Assembly (NCBI RefSeq): GCF_036669915.1
Contig: NC_089317.1
Coordinates: 2,642,071-2,706,070 of the forward strand
From: Pocillopora verrucosa
Lineage: Eukaryota; Cnidaria; Anthozoa; Scleractinia; Pocilloporidae
Length of the DNA stretch: 64,000 nt
Direction of reading: 5' to 3'
In this document: positions 47,605-59,876 of the stretch, one piece after another
Layout of the letters: each line of letters opens with the position of its first letter
How positions within the stretch are numbered: the first letter of the stretch is position 1
Notes under the pieces: generated by a model
Seen by the model: only the letters and a program-made list of their open reading frames with translations
Databases searched by the model: none
What the model was told of the DNA's origin: nothing
Program-made: the position numbers and the translations under genes

Positions 47605-48681
47605 GTGTTATTTCCATTGTAGAGTGTTGGATCAATTGCATCAATTGAAGAGAGAGCTTTAGTCAATAACGTCCATCTTCTCTATTGCAAGGAGCTGTTG
47701 CTAATGTTAGTTCACAGTCCCTTTAAAAATGGACGTCCACTGAATTTCGGCTTGAAAAATAGATTTCCTTCAAACTCTGCCACGATATTAAGCTAAGTCC
47801 AAAATTCACTTTTTGTATACATCGCTCAGTATTTTGTTTCGGAATTAAAATCATCTTGTTAGAAGCCCATTTTGGTGGTCTCATTACCCGAAAATTAGAA
47901 ATAATTGCCGAGATGTTCATTTCACAATATTTTCTTCTTGAAATTAATTCTGAAATTTCTCGTTATCACTTTTATCATGAGACACTCATTTCCCTGTCAT
48001 CGTCAACTTGTTACTTACTGGAGATATCTGGCAACTTTGCGATAGCTGTCGAGTGTGGGATTATTGTAATTTAGGCTTCATTTGCGGCCACATCTTTCCC
48101 ACCATAGTAAGGGCGTTGTTTGGTGCGTCTTACCGGTTGTGCGTGGCATACTGGCAGAGAGATTACTACGTGTGCAGCGCGGTAGAATCCAATGCAACTG
48201 AACGAGGAAAACAGTGGACCACAACGCATTTAAAGCATTAAAACGAACAGCGTAAGGTTCCAAAGGGAGAGTTTCAAACACGAAAATGGCAGAGCCGACA
48301 TCTCACATGCGCAAGAGTGCCAGGAAACCACAAATTTATCAGCATTCAGTTAATTTTATAATATGTTCACCATCTCAGCCAGCTGAGGTTTCCTTTTTCT
48401 GAGACTGTAGAAACTAGGATGTGAATACTACTTCTAACATATTGTCGTCGTGTTAACAAACCTTGGAATCGTAGTTTATCCGGGGGGGCTTTTTGAAGTC
48501 AGGGACCGGTCGTAATTTACTTCCGGAGGCGGGGCCGGGAAGGGTTTGGACAATCGGTCAATGTTGTCATAAAAAATGCTGTTGTTCATTGTGGTTTTGT
48601 AGATAATTGATCGTTTAATCGTTTGTCTCAAGATTTAGAGTTAAGCTATGAATTGTGTTGATCGTGAAGTTCCGACTTGTG
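47605..48681. other. Intergenic, no supported gene
   Basis: Short overlapping frames on both strands around 47856-48281 have no motif or splice support. Confidence 0.45.
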
Positions 48682-49181
48682 CAGTCGAACCTGTATTAGG
48701 AAGCACCGTATTAAGCGGTCACCCTGTATAAAGCAGTCGGTTGTCAAAGACTCGAATTTGATGTCTCCAAATCACTGTAATCTTCACCTCCATGAAGCGG
48801 TCACCCCTATTTAGCGGTCATGGTCACCTTTGAGTGAGTTCCATGGGCCATATTTGTATTGTTTTTCACCTGTGTTGAGCAGTCAATTAAATCGGAAATA
48901 CTTAAATAAAACTAAATAAAATCTTTGAAGTAAAGTTAAATCCATGCTCATCTTCCGAAATCAAAGTTTTTATATAAGGGTCTGTTCCCAGCTACTGATA
49001 TTGATCCTCAAAGTAAGTAGTATTTTTGAGCAAGTCTTTGTGCAGGTCATTTATGCCATACAATGGCGTTCTTTATCGTTTCGTAGTTGACTCCTATTCT
49101 TTGAAACCTGATTGTAACGGTCAACCTGTATAAAGCCGTTATCCCGCCATTCTTCGTGACCGCTTAATACAGGTTGGACTG
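48682..49181. mobile_element. 500-bp nonautonomous DNA element, pogo/Tc1-like ends
   Basis: CAGTCGAACCTGTATTA at the left and TAATACAGGTTGGACTG at the right form a terminal inverted repeat with one mismatch. Sub-terminal GCGGTCACCCTGTAT and AACCTGTATAAAGC phrases recur inside. CAGT ends suggest the pogo/Tigger group, but no transposase is present and I see no clear TA target duplication. Confidence 0.65.
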
Positions 49182-49401
49182 TGTACTGATAGTCTTCGTC
49201 AGGCGACCTTTAATTATCTAACTAGGAGTTATCGTCGATTATGAAGAGCGTTAATTGGTTGAAAATTGAGTTTTGGAATACTTAGAATTCTGACTACACT
49301 CACACGAGACATTTATTGTGAAAAGTTTATTTAGGATGAGTCAGTCAGTCTTTTAGTATACGCATTCTGATACAATCTTAATTTGTGCACCCTAAAACCA
49401 G

Positions 49402-49827
49402 GGGTACTACAAAAAAAATCTGTGCTACGCCGGAAACGAAGAACCTCTAAAAAACCACTCTGTAGATGAGGCCAAAAAATGTGTGGAAATGTATTCCTCA
49501 TCTGGTGCTCAGCACAATACCCTGAGGAAAGGGTAAACTAACTTGGTTGCACTACTGATTACAAAGAAAAATTAATTAATGTAATGATATTTTACAGGGA
49601 GTTGGAATACCAAAATTAAAACAATTACAAATATGAAAGTGGTCACTGATAAAGGAGAAGGTGATAAATGCAAAAAAAATTCAAGAGACTTGATAATTTT
49701 TTTTTTGGAAAAAGGCCAGAACCCTTCTTTTTTATATACTCCTTATGTGGTTGTTACAGAAGAAGGGAGATGTTTGTTTGTTAGAAAAGTTGTACCGGAG
49801 AACACTGGACATCCCATGCAGCAAAAG
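49402..49827 (+). CDS. Two candidate exons of an unrecognised gene
   Basis: Exon 49402-49532 lies between a plausible acceptor (AAACCAG) and donor GTAAAC. It encodes NLCYAGNEEPLKNH and EAKKCVEMYSSSG and ends in phase 2. Exon 49602-49827, if entered after GGAG, continues in the same frame with WNTKIKTITNMKVV and VVVTEEGRCLFVRKVVPENTG and ends at a good donor, GTAAGC, in phase 0. An acceptor four bases earlier is stronger in sequence but would break the frame. The Cys pairs recall a small disulfide domain such as an apple/PAN-like fold; this is a guess. Later exons may lie in the duplicated array downstream (51765-51830 is entered in phase 0). Confidence 0.4.
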
Positions 49828-50019
49828 GTAAGCTGTTCGTAAACAATTCAGTTCCCGCGTTTTGCAAATATTTAAGGGTAATATACACCGATAACCTCTA
49901 CTCGACGGAAAAATATGCTCATAAATTTATCCATGGACATCATTTGTTCCTCGAAGCTCACAGTTTTCATCGAGTTTCACTTTCAGAAAACTTCGCATTT
50001 TGGAAAAGATAATGTCTGC

Positions 50020-51080
50020 AGACTTGTATCCATGTATATTTTCGCACTAAACTGGAGGTAGTCTTCCTACAGTTATCTGTCACGCGTGACAATAGTTTTG
50101 TCAGCAAATAAGCGTTCTTTAAGTTTTCTCGTACTGTTTGATGTAACCTTAGTAGCGGAGCTATAAATGACAACAAGGGAATTTTCCGATATCAGTTTTC
50201 GTCCTTTCATGAGCTGCATCCCATATCGTACCTCATAATGTCATTGTCTGGTGTTTAACGCCCACAATTTTAATGTAAACCCCTTCGATGAGGTTCACTG
50301 TCTCTCGTATTCTACAAATTTCCCTCGAATAGATTCTGCACGATTGATTACTTGCATTATTCGCGCAAATTACGCGAGGATTGTTATTAGACGACGCGAT
50401 CAAAGGTAACAAACAGACTTTTCGGTAAGAGTTTTTCCATCACGTAACTAAACGTAGCATTCCTTAATCGCAAAATGAAGTCGATGTCAGTTCTCAGTTA
50501 GTTCGATGTTTGCTGCATAGTTTCAGTGCTTCAGGCCTTACACTGAAACCATTGCAAGCAAACAGTAGCTTAAGGAAGCTTCAACTTAAAGTGTAAGTAA
50601 AATATGTCACGAATTAGGCATCGTGTTTGTCATAAGCTCCATCACTTGCAAGTGGTAGACCTTGCATCCTCAAAGTGAAATGTTTCAATCGAATTCCTTT
50701 GTCGAGCTTGAAACATGTTTTATTTTTTTCCTTTTGTATCTGGAAACGCGTATATATCCTACAGAATTCAAGCATTGCACTCAAGTATAGATCAAAATAT
50801 GGAACAAGTAGGAGGAGGGATATCTCACTGAGATTAAGTTCGAGTGAACAGACTAACGGCTCAACCTCAAGTAACAACAAGATGGCAGTTGACAGTTTGA
50901 TCATGAGGTTCTCTGTACATGTTAACTTGTTATTTTTCCTATTTAGAAATCCATTCCTTCTTCGAAAATACAACAGTAAACACTGAGTAACGAAGAAAAG
51001 GTCAATTACGAAGGTAAGCTTAATCCACTGAGTTTATTAATAAGGGAACATACATGCAGTTGATCACGTAGAATTAGTAT
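50020..51080. repeat. Tandem array unit 1
   Basis: This contains, in order, a TATA-bearing segment, the ATGAAGTCGATGTCAGTTCTC segment, a GLTPKPL..SLRKLQLKV exon-like segment, and an exon-like block at 50947-51013. All four parts recur downstream. In this unit the last block carries a stop (TAA for TTA) and one extra base, so it is decayed. Confidence 0.7.
50162..50167 (+). promoter_or_regulatory. TATA box in array unit 1
   Basis: TATAAA within AGCTATAAATGACA, repeated at 53434 and 54978 with the same flanks. Confidence 0.45.
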
Positions 51081-51139
51081 ATCACATTAGAGAACAAATT
51101 GAGTCACTTAATAGTAACAAGCATTCAAGTTATTACTTT

Positions 51140-51910
51140 CGGATGGGGTTCACAAATCTACCTCGGATAGATTGTACACGATTGATTAATCGCAACATTT
51201 GCGAAATTTACGCGAGGAATATAATTCCTCGACGCGATCAAAGGTAACAAACGGACTTTTGTTAAGAATTTTCCATCAAGTAGCTGAATATGGCATACCT
51301 TAATCGCAAAATGAAGTCGATGTCAGTTCTCAGTTAATTCGATGTTTGCTGCATAATTTTACTGAGCAATTTCGGTGCTTATGGCCTTACACCGAAAGCA
51401 TTCCAAGCAAAGGGTAGCTTAAGGACGCTTCAGCTTAAAGTGTAAGTAAAATATGACACGAATTACGCACCATGTTTTTCATAAGCTCCATCACTTGCGA
51501 GTGGTAGACCTTGCACCCTTAAATTGAAATGTTTCTATCGGTGTCCTTTGTCGAGGGTTCCTTTTTTATCTTTAAATGCGCACGTATCCTACAGAATTCA
51601 AGCATTGCACTCAAGTATAGATCAAAATATGGAATAGGTAGAACTACAAATATTTCACTGAAATTAAGTTCGCGTGAACAGACTAACGGCTAACAATAAG
51701 ATAGCGGTTGACAGTTTGATCATGAGGTTCTCTGTACATGTTAACTTGTTAATTTTTTATTTAGAAATCCATTCTTTCTCCGAAGATACCACAGTTAACA
51801 CTGAGTAACGAAGAAAAGGTCATTGCGAAGGTAAGTTTAATCCACTGAGTTTATTAATAAGGAGACATTCACTCATAGATGCAGTTGACACGCAATATTA
51901 GTATATCACA
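51140..51910. repeat. Tandem array unit 2
   Basis: It repeats unit 1 from the ACACGATTGATTA segment onward and lacks the TATA part. It contains the only intact copy of the short exon (51765-51830). Confidence 0.7.
51765..51830 (+). CDS. Intact 22-codon array exon
   Basis: Lies between TTTAG and GTAAGT, phase 0 to phase 0, encoding KSILSPKIPQLTLSNEEK and four more residues with no stop. The homologous blocks at 50947-51013 and 53643-53697 have stops; the second also lost its donor. It could follow the candidate exon ending at 49827, which is also phase 0. Confidence 0.4.
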
Positions 51911-52537
51911 CTGATAGAACACATTGAGTCACTCAACAAGCATTGCAGTTATTTCTCTCGATTCTTCCGTTCTATCTCCCTGTTTTGGGGCTGATCAATG
52001 CACGCCTGACCCTTTCCGAGAATTGACAGACCCACACGTACTCTACATTGATTCACATTACATTTATCGCTCAAAACAGACAGCAAAGAATATTACCAAT
52101 GAGATCTTGGCAGTGACAGGCCAAGGGATTGCAGTATTTTGGAACTTTGTCTTAACAATTCCATTTTTTGACAGACATTTTATTGTTGTTGCACTCAGTC
52201 ATCTGGTTGAGTACTTTTGATACTTTGATATAAGGTGATTGACGCATAATTGTCTGTGATCGCGTGATCTGACAGACGACACCCCAATTCTCGAAGCGTG
52301 ACATCATTGCAAAGCAACACCGGATTAGCAGATGCGAACTAAATGCAGCGTCTTTAAAATTCGTAAAGATATGTCTACTTGATATGTAGAAAATGAGTTT
52401 TGGGGCCAGAAGCGCGAGTACGAGACAGACAATTTGAAGAACAACCTTCAACTTGAGGTATTTGATCGAGAATCGAAACCAAGCAGTTTTATTTGATCAT
52501 GAATGACTTGAATTCATATCAGTTTTTTACCCAACAG

Positions 52538-52594
52538 CTGCTGGTCGAATCGATTTCAAGCGTTGTGTGACAGGAAAGAAGCTCAAAGCTAAAG
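52538..52594 (+). CDS. Candidate 57-base exon in the array
   Basis: Lies between CCCAACAG and GTAAGA, phase 1 to phase 1, encoding AGRIDFKRCVTGKKLKAK. The duplicate at about 53868-53940 has a small insertion that brings a stop into frame and a weak GTTAAA donor. An exon that would change phase 0 to phase 1 between 51830 and 52538 was not found. Confidence 0.35.
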
Positions 52595-52599
52595 GTAAG

Positions 52600-53100
52600 A
52601 AGAATACTTTTAACAAACCATCATAAAATAATTATGTGAGGACATTTACGAATCGCACATAGAGAAATGTACACCGTCAATAATCTTTGTGACAGCTTCC
52701 CAGTTCTTTAAACTCAGTAAGCTTATTGGTATGTGTAAGGTAAATTTTACTGTGGGTAAAATCTGAATTTGGAAAGCAGTGTTTTTTTCGTCAGACGTAT
52801 AATGCAAACATGCTGGAGTCAAATTTGTATTCGAGAATTGATGAAGGCAGAAATCGAAAGTGAAATGGTTTGAAATGGAAAGACTACGGTAATATTTCTC
52901 CCTGATGTTATTGTAGAAATTAATTTGTCTTCTTTGCTGTATTGTTAAAAATAAACGTGATTTTCTTACACGATTTAAAGATGCAATAAGTATTTGGATA
53001 CAAGCGGAAAATGTCTGCGTAATATCTGCGAAAAGTATCCGTGCATTCTTTCTCACCAAACGGGGGCTAGTGTTTGTAGCGGGTTTCCGTTCTCAAGGTA
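52600..53100. repeat. Duplicated intronic block, copy 1
   Basis: GTACACCGTCAATAATC and CAGTTCTTTAAACTCAG phrases recur with high similarity at 53945-54340, following the second copy of the 57-base exon. Confidence 0.7.
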
Positions 53101-53359
53101 TAAATATATCTGATCGGAGGTAGAGATTTACTGATTTCAAGCACTCATCTTTGTATCTAATTGATTGACCTTTATTCTTGATTATGGTACTTAAAAACGT
53201 AAAAACTGAAAGGTAATTTACGGCATAACATACGATTAGGAGCGGTTAGAAAGTATATATAACATGAGCTATTGTGCGATCACTCGTACACATAGGGCGT
53301 ACAAGATTGAAGAAATGTAACCTGGTTTCCGTGTTTACATAGCCTGATGTAAACACGCG

Positions 53360-53790
53360 GGTGACAATAGTTTCGTCGGCAAATAAGTGTTCTTTACGTG
53401 TTCTCGCATTTGATGTAACCTTAGTGGCATAGCTATAAATGACACCAAGGGAATTTCCCGATATCAGTTTTCGTCTTTTCGTAGGCCGCATTCCGCTTGA
53501 TCAACTCGCGATCTCATTGTCTGGTATTAAACGCCCACAATTTTTTCTTCTGTAAACCCCTTCGATGGGTTCGCTGTCTCTCGCATCTAAAAATCTCCCT
53601 CGAATCGATTGTACACGAAATTACTCGATTTTTTTTATTTAGAAATCCATTCCTTGTTAGAAGATATAACAGTAAACTCTGAGTAACGAAGAAAAGGTCA
53701 TTGCGATGATAGATTTAATCCACTGAGTTTATAAATAAGAGAACATTCACGCATACATGCAATTGATCACGTAAAATTAGTATATCACAT
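53360..53790. repeat. Tandem array unit 3 (deleted)
   Basis: It has the TATA segment (TATAAA at 53434-53439), then jumps from the TCGATT..CACG part to the TTTAGAAATCCATTCCTTG block, so about 700 bases present in unit 1 are missing. Confidence 0.65.
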
Positions 53791-53944
53791 AAAAGAACAA
53801 GTTGAGCTACTCAACAGGTATTCTTCACCAATTCTCGAGTTGAATTCATTTGAGTTTTTTCCAACAGCTGTTGGTGGAATCGATTTCAAGCGTTGTGTGA
53901 CAGATTGTGTCTATATCAGTCGAGAAGCTCAAAGCTAAAGGTTA

Positions 53945-54340
53945 AAAGATATCTCTTAACAAACCATCGTAAAATAATTATGTGGGGACATTAACGAATG
54001 GCACATGAAGAAACGCACACCGTCAATAATCGTTGTCGCAGCTTTCCAGTTCTTTAAACTCAGCAAGCTTATTGACATGTGTAGGCTAAATTTTACTGTA
54101 GGTAAAATCTCAAATTTGAAAGTGGCTTTTTTTTCTCTGACGTATAACGCAAACATGCTAGAGTCAAATTTGTTTTCAATAGTTGATGAAGGCTGAATTC
54201 GAAAGTGAAATGATCTGAAATAGAAAGACTTGGGAAGTATTACTCAATCTGTGTTATTTAAGGAATCAATTTGTCTTCTTTGCTGCATTGTTAATAATGA
54301 ACGTGATTTCCTTGCACGATCCAAAGGTGCAATAAATATT
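53945..54340. repeat. Duplicated intronic block, copy 2
   Basis: Second copy of the block at 52600-53100. Confidence 0.7.
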
Positions 54341-54779
54341 AAGATACTAGCGTATGTCTTGATATTCTAGCTTTCGATAAGTCGGATTTGTAATCGGAAA
54401 TGTAAGACAAGGAATTTCAAATGTGGAGTCTGGACTGGCAATTGAGTATGGGGGTGGGGGGGGAGGTCAGGAAGATGGCCAAAAAAGTCAGTTTCACAGC
54501 TTATTCTTCACGCAGGCTGCAGTTATTGCAAATGATATTTGTATAGTTGAACGGCATTCAAACTAATCTGAGAAAAGAAATACATTTGAGAGAAGTATAA
54601 TTTACCTACACCATAATTGCTTGCTGTCTGTGCATGTATTTGTACATGAAGCCATTCATCATACTGAACTCAACATTTACTTCAATAGCTAGCATGCACT
54701 TATCGATACATCCCATAATATCAACACTGGAGTGCAATCCTTTAACACCTAATAATGTGACCATATAATCAATACGCAT
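54341..54779. other. Unique spacer in the array
   Basis: Contains a G-rich tract near 54448-54465. No gene seen. Confidence 0.4.
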
Positions 54780-55510
54780 TTAAAAGCAGATTGAAGATTT
54801 TCTCGGAAACTTTGCATTTTGAGACAGATGATGTCTGGGGACATATATCCATGCATGTTTTCGCACCAAACAGTGGCTACCGTTCCTACAGTTATCTGTC
54901 GCACGTGACAATAGTTTCTTCAGCAAATAAGTGTTCTTCATGTGTTCTTGTATTTGATGAAACCTTAGCGGCGGAGCTATAAATGACAGCAAAGAAATTT
55001 CCCAATATCAGTTTTTTGTTTTTATAGGCCGCATTCCGCCTGATCAACTCGTGATCTCATTGTCTGGTGTTAAATGCCTACAACATTTTTATGTAAACCT
55101 CTTCGATGGGGTTCACTGTCTCTCGCATTCTACAAATCTAAAGTGTAGAAAAATGATTACTCGCATCATTTGCGCAAATAACTCAAGGATTGTAATTATA
55201 CAACGCGATCAAAGGTACCAAACAGACTTTTTGATGAAAATTTTTCCATCACGTAACTAAACGTAGCATACCTTAATCACAAAATGAAGTCGATGTCAGT
55301 TCTCAGTTAATTCGATGTTTGCTGTATAATTTTAGAGCAATTTCGGTGCTTATGGCCTTACACCGAAACCATTAAAAGGAAATGGTAGCTTAAGAATGCT
55401 TCAGCTTAAAGTGTGAGTAAAATATGACACGAATTAGGCATCGTGTTTGCCATAAGCTCCATCACTTGTGAGTGGCAGACCTTGCACCCTCAAATTGACG
55501 TGTTTCCAGT
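54780..55510. repeat. Tandem array unit 4
   Basis: Repeats unit 1 from the TATA segment (TATAAA at 54978-54983) through the exon-like block at about 55340-55411, which encodes GLTPKPLKGNGSLRMLQLK after a TTTTAG acceptor and before GTGAGT. It leads directly into the leucine-rich-repeat fragment. Confidence 0.7.
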
Positions 55511-55750
55511 CTTTGTAAAGCTTTATAGCATCCAAGCCGTGAGCTAACCACGTTAACCGTGCGGAGTAATAATATCACTGATACCAGTTTTTCCAGTCTA
55601 TGTGAAGCTTTACAGCATCCAAGCTGTAAGCTTACCATACTAACACTGCCTTTGGTTAGTCATGAATGTCATGCAATTCTAAAAGCTATTACTCAGAGAC
55701 ACCGATCAGCTTTAAACCTGTCTTTTGGTGAGTTTTATATACTTAAATAG
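55499..55750 (+). pseudogene. Leucine-rich-repeat (RNase-inhibitor type) fragment
   Basis: Two LRR units of the NLR type are visible: SLCKAL-stop-HPSRELTTL, then RSNNITDTSFSSLCEALQHP and SCKLTILTL. In the first unit the expected Gln codon CAG is TAG at 55526-55528, so the frame is broken. The frame then runs to a stop at 55748-55750. Such repeats form ligand-sensing tails of NACHT-LRR proteins, which are numerous in corals. This is a remnant or a misplaced terminal exon. Confidence 0.6.
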
Positions 55751-56279
55751 TTTCATCAATTTTAGTAGAGTTTTGCATTCAAATAAAATCAATAGTTGTT
55801 GGTCAAATCTTAATTTTGGTACAAAGAGACTTACCAGGTAGGCAAAGTATTTTTAATCAGTGAGTGAAAAGCTATGCTCAATGTAAATAATTTATAATAA
55901 AGTCTTTTATTTTACTGGCTACATTGTTTACTGTACTTGGTTTGTGGGTGTAAACCACTCAAGGGTTGTAACAAATAAGACTTGGGGAGGGGTGGGAGGG
56001 TAACCTTCTATGAGGCTATTGTGCGTCTAACGAAGCCTTAGGACAGGAACGTCTCGTTGAGGTTTCTCGAGATAAGAAAAAAGAAGAAAATGTCTTCCCG
56101 TTCACCTGATTTTTGAGGAAATTACACCCTTCTATGTATTGCACAAAAATAAAAGGGACATTTTTTTCTACTATTTTAAGGAAGCAACAATTTTTCGTTT
56201 TAAATGTCCGCCATTACACTGTAACAATCATTGCAAAAATAAGTCATCCTCGTTTCAGTTTCTAGCTTTGTTAGGTTAA
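55751..56279. other. Intergenic, no supported gene
   Basis: AT-rich; nothing recognised. Confidence 0.4.
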
Positions 56280-57020
56280 GTTCCAGACGATATTCATATT
56301 CATGGCTCATACTGAGAAACAGCTACTAACTAGCTACAAGCCACATAAACCGTTTCTCTAGAAAAGATACATTGATGACATTTTTTTGTGTGTGGTTGTG
56401 TGGACCATTCCTGAAACCGAAAGCAACAACTTCATTTAATTTGCTAAGTAATTCCACGTGACTTTTAGATTCATGCATGAACTGTCATCAGAAAAAATGT
56501 TTTTCTGGATACTGAAGTTTTTAAAGACCTAGATTTACCGATAGCAAAATCCATGATGTTCAAACATATTATAGGCCAACGGAAACGTTCATATATACAC
56601 AATTCTCTTCACGCCACTTCTCAGTGTTAAGAGGGGTTTTGTAAAATGAGAGGCACTAAACATTTATTTAGAACAAACTCGGTTAAAGAATCTTTTGAGT
56701 TAAAGAAGAAAGAATTTTTAACTTGCCTTATAGAACAAATCTACCCTCAGGACCTTGTCGAAAAAGTCTTAGCTGATGCACAATTCTCATCATGCAACAC
56801 AACTTTGAAAAACAAACCGAAATTATCTAAAAAGATTTTGCCATTCATTAGGACTTTCAGCCCTGCTTACCAGAATCTCAAAAAGATTCTTATGAAACAT
56901 TGACACCTTATTTCAGGCAACAATAACCCGGTGCAAATATATCCTAATCTACTAATTGTTGCTTATCGGAAGGTCAGGTCTTTGAAAGATTCCCTTGTTA
57001 GAGCACAATTTCCTTCACTT
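56280..57020 (+). pseudogene. Penelope-like retroelement RT fragment
   Basis: Frameshifted pieces read like the C-terminal part of a Penelope-type reverse transcriptase: a YIDDIF-like catalytic block near 56365-56390, a VFLDTEVFK-like block near 56495-56520, then an open stretch at 56646-56903 with LFRTNSVKESFELKKKEF and AYQNLKKILMKH, and further on YRKVRSLKDSLVRAQF. At least two frame changes and several stops show it is dead. The endonuclease part was not seen. Confidence 0.6.
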
Positions 57021-58033
57021 TAATTACACAACAGCATTTTAGAAGTTATACACTATAAAGTTTTAGTGAAAATACTACAAGACAAAGCAATAATTTCATC
57101 CCTTCCCTTCTAATAAATCCTACTTCCTCCAGATAACTCCTCCTTTGGATTCTGCACTCCTATGCAACACGGAATGCATAGGCCTAAGGTTTAATTCCTC
57201 GTGGGGACTCAGAACTCTTTTTTTATGTCATAAGCTCATGACAAGACGAAAAAACCATCTTTTTTTGCTGCAGAGATTTTTCATGCTGCACAGAGACGCT
57301 AATGTGCACGAAGTTTGTTAAAAAACTGAATATGACATGATTAGATAATGTACTTGGGCAACACCGCTCTTTTAACATGAGAGTTTGATCCATTGGGGTC
57401 AGACGGGTAGGGATTTGTGGTGCTAAAAATAGCGATTAAATGATACAAAGCTTAATAGCCTACCCCTTTTTCATAGATTGCAGAATTAATTTGTGGCAAA
57501 AGGTACCTAAAGTGACTCTAAGTCGCTCGGTTGCTCATCGCGCAGAATGCTATTGTCTTTCGTGACATTTACTTACAGTGCCCAGTTTATCAATGAGCAG
57601 AATATCAATTTGCCTGTCTAGAACTTATCAGCTGTGATTGGTCAACAAATTTAGCTTTGGGAATATATACTTGAGTCGCACTGCAGATTTCAGCTACTGT
57701 CAATCAAACGGTTTGGTGCGTGATGTCTGTCCCAAGATGTGATAGAGTTATCAATAGCACACTAATTTAAGGCCTGCCACACCGTTCGCGAAGTGTTTGC
57801 AGATTCATGGGTGACAATATTTTTTATTTGACTCAATAGACAACTTGCAAACTCCTGTTGGTCAAAACTTCATCTGAATTATCGAAATTGTTTCATGTTG
57901 ACCCGGCGGTTTAGAACCTGCCATCTGGCGGCCCCTTTTTCTTTTCGAGTTTGACAGGCTATGACAGGGGACTAGAAATAGCGGTGCTCAATCAGCGATT
58001 TACCCGTGACTAAGTGAATTACTTTGCGTTAAC
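57021..58033. other. Intergenic, no supported gene
   Basis: No exon, RNA gene or retroelement motif was recognised. Confidence 0.4.
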
Positions 58034-59876
58034 TTATTCTGGGGGCTTACTTGCTTGTAAGAGGGGCCCCGATAAGAGATCTGAAAGTGCTCCCTGCCAA
58101 CAGTATGATAAACAATCTGATGAAACATTGATAATTGAGAGAGAATTCGTCTTCCTTTGAGAGATGGCCACTCCAATTTTATTTAACATATCAGTTACTA
58201 CTCCTGATTCCTTGGAATAATTATTGAAACAAAGCCTAGCTGGTGAATGTTGGATCATATCAAGACAATGTACAGTATGTCTTTTTGTAAATATGGATAC
58301 CAGGCAGAACTTGCATATTCAATCTTAGGCCTAACTAAACTATTATAAATCTTGGATTTGCAGTCTACAGAGACATTTCTAAAGTTCCTCCTAATGATAC
58401 CAAGAGTTTGTGTGGCACTTGATGTTATAATTATGCACAGTATGCTCTGACCATGTAAGATCTTTAGAAAGTATCACACCTAAGTGGGAATGGTGATGAA
58501 CTTGAGTTATAGAACATGATTATTAAGAACATATGTTGCATGTAAATTAGATTTTTTAGTGGAGAAGCAGATGGTGTGGCATTTAATATTGAATGACATT
58601 TGCCAATCTTTCTCCCATATAGTTAACATATCTTAATCTTTCTGTATGTTTTGGCAGTCAACTGGACTATCTATATTATGATACAGGAAACAGTCATCTG
58701 CAAACAATCTCATTGTTAATGAAATACATGGGGGCAAGTCATTAATGTAAATCAGGAACAGTACTGGCCCTAAAACCATGCCTTGAGGGACTCCTGATGT
58801 CACAAGACACTGATTTGATAAAGCTACCCTCTGTGTTCTCTTAGTAAGAAACACTTGGATCCAGGACAACAAGGTGCCCTGAATTCCATAATGACTCAGC
58901 TTATAGAGCAGCCTCTGATGAGGTACTCCATCAAAAGCTTTGGAGAAATCTGATATAAAGGCATCAATCTGTTTCTTGGAGTTCATTGCACTAACTAGAT
59001 CATGTATTGCCATTATAAATTGGGTTTCACAATTCCTCCGCTTGCAGAAACCATGTTTAAAATTACTAAGCACATTATGATCTTTCAGGTGCTTTCAAAT
59101 GTGATGACATATAATATGTTCTAGTATTTTAGATGTTACTGAAGTAAGAGATAGTGGTCTATAATTACTTGCCAAAGACCTTTTCCCCTTTTTCAAAATT
59201 GGAACTACATTAGCTTTAATCAAGTCATTTGGCAACTGACCCTGATCTAATGACTGTTGAAAAAGTGAAGCCCGGATGCCAGCTCATGTGATAGCTCTCT
59301 CAGAATATATGTTGGCACATCATCTGGCCCACTAGCTTTATTCAAATTAAGAGATTCAAGAAGTTTCTGGAAACCTAATGATGTCACTATTATTTGATTC
59401 AAATTTGGGCATGATAGACTAGGATCTAAATTAATTAAGCAAAGAATTGAGCTTTTCATTGGTGAGAATAGAATGGAAACAATCATTAAGAACATTAATT
59501 AGCTTTACCAAAATTATCAGATGCATTAGTATTATCTTCCTCTAATGTATTTATCCTTATGTCATCTTGTCTTTTAGATTTTAACAAATCTGCAAAGTTT
59601 CTTAGGCTGATCTGAACTAGGTGTTTCAATTAGGTTGTTGATATAATCATGATATATCTCATTAAGCTGTTTCTCGTAAATCTTACAAGTGTTCCTGTAT
59701 TTTGTTCTATTTACATGGAAAATTCTGAAGGTAAATGTAATATATACTCTATCTCCTCTGCCTCTTGACTCATGATGGAAAAACATGCTGTGATTGAAAT
59801 TCCCAAAAAAACGATCAACTTTTTGTAGGGCATCAGCTTTGCCTGATGGGCCATCTGACGTGGATGCCTGTGCCAA
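58034..59876 (-). pseudogene. CR1/L2-like non-LTR retrotransposon fragment
   Basis: The minus strand carries, in order, a linker block (59574-59876), an NKASGPDDVPTYILREL block (59247-59495), and the RT core (58633-59073) with DFSKAFDGVPH, SGVPQGMVLGPVLFLIYIND and the catalytic LFADDC. Downstream remnants of the C-terminal domain are frameshifted (58034-58560, LGW..SL..ERR-like). Frame changes and stops between blocks make it inactive. The 5' ORF1 and endonuclease are absent. Confidence 0.8.
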
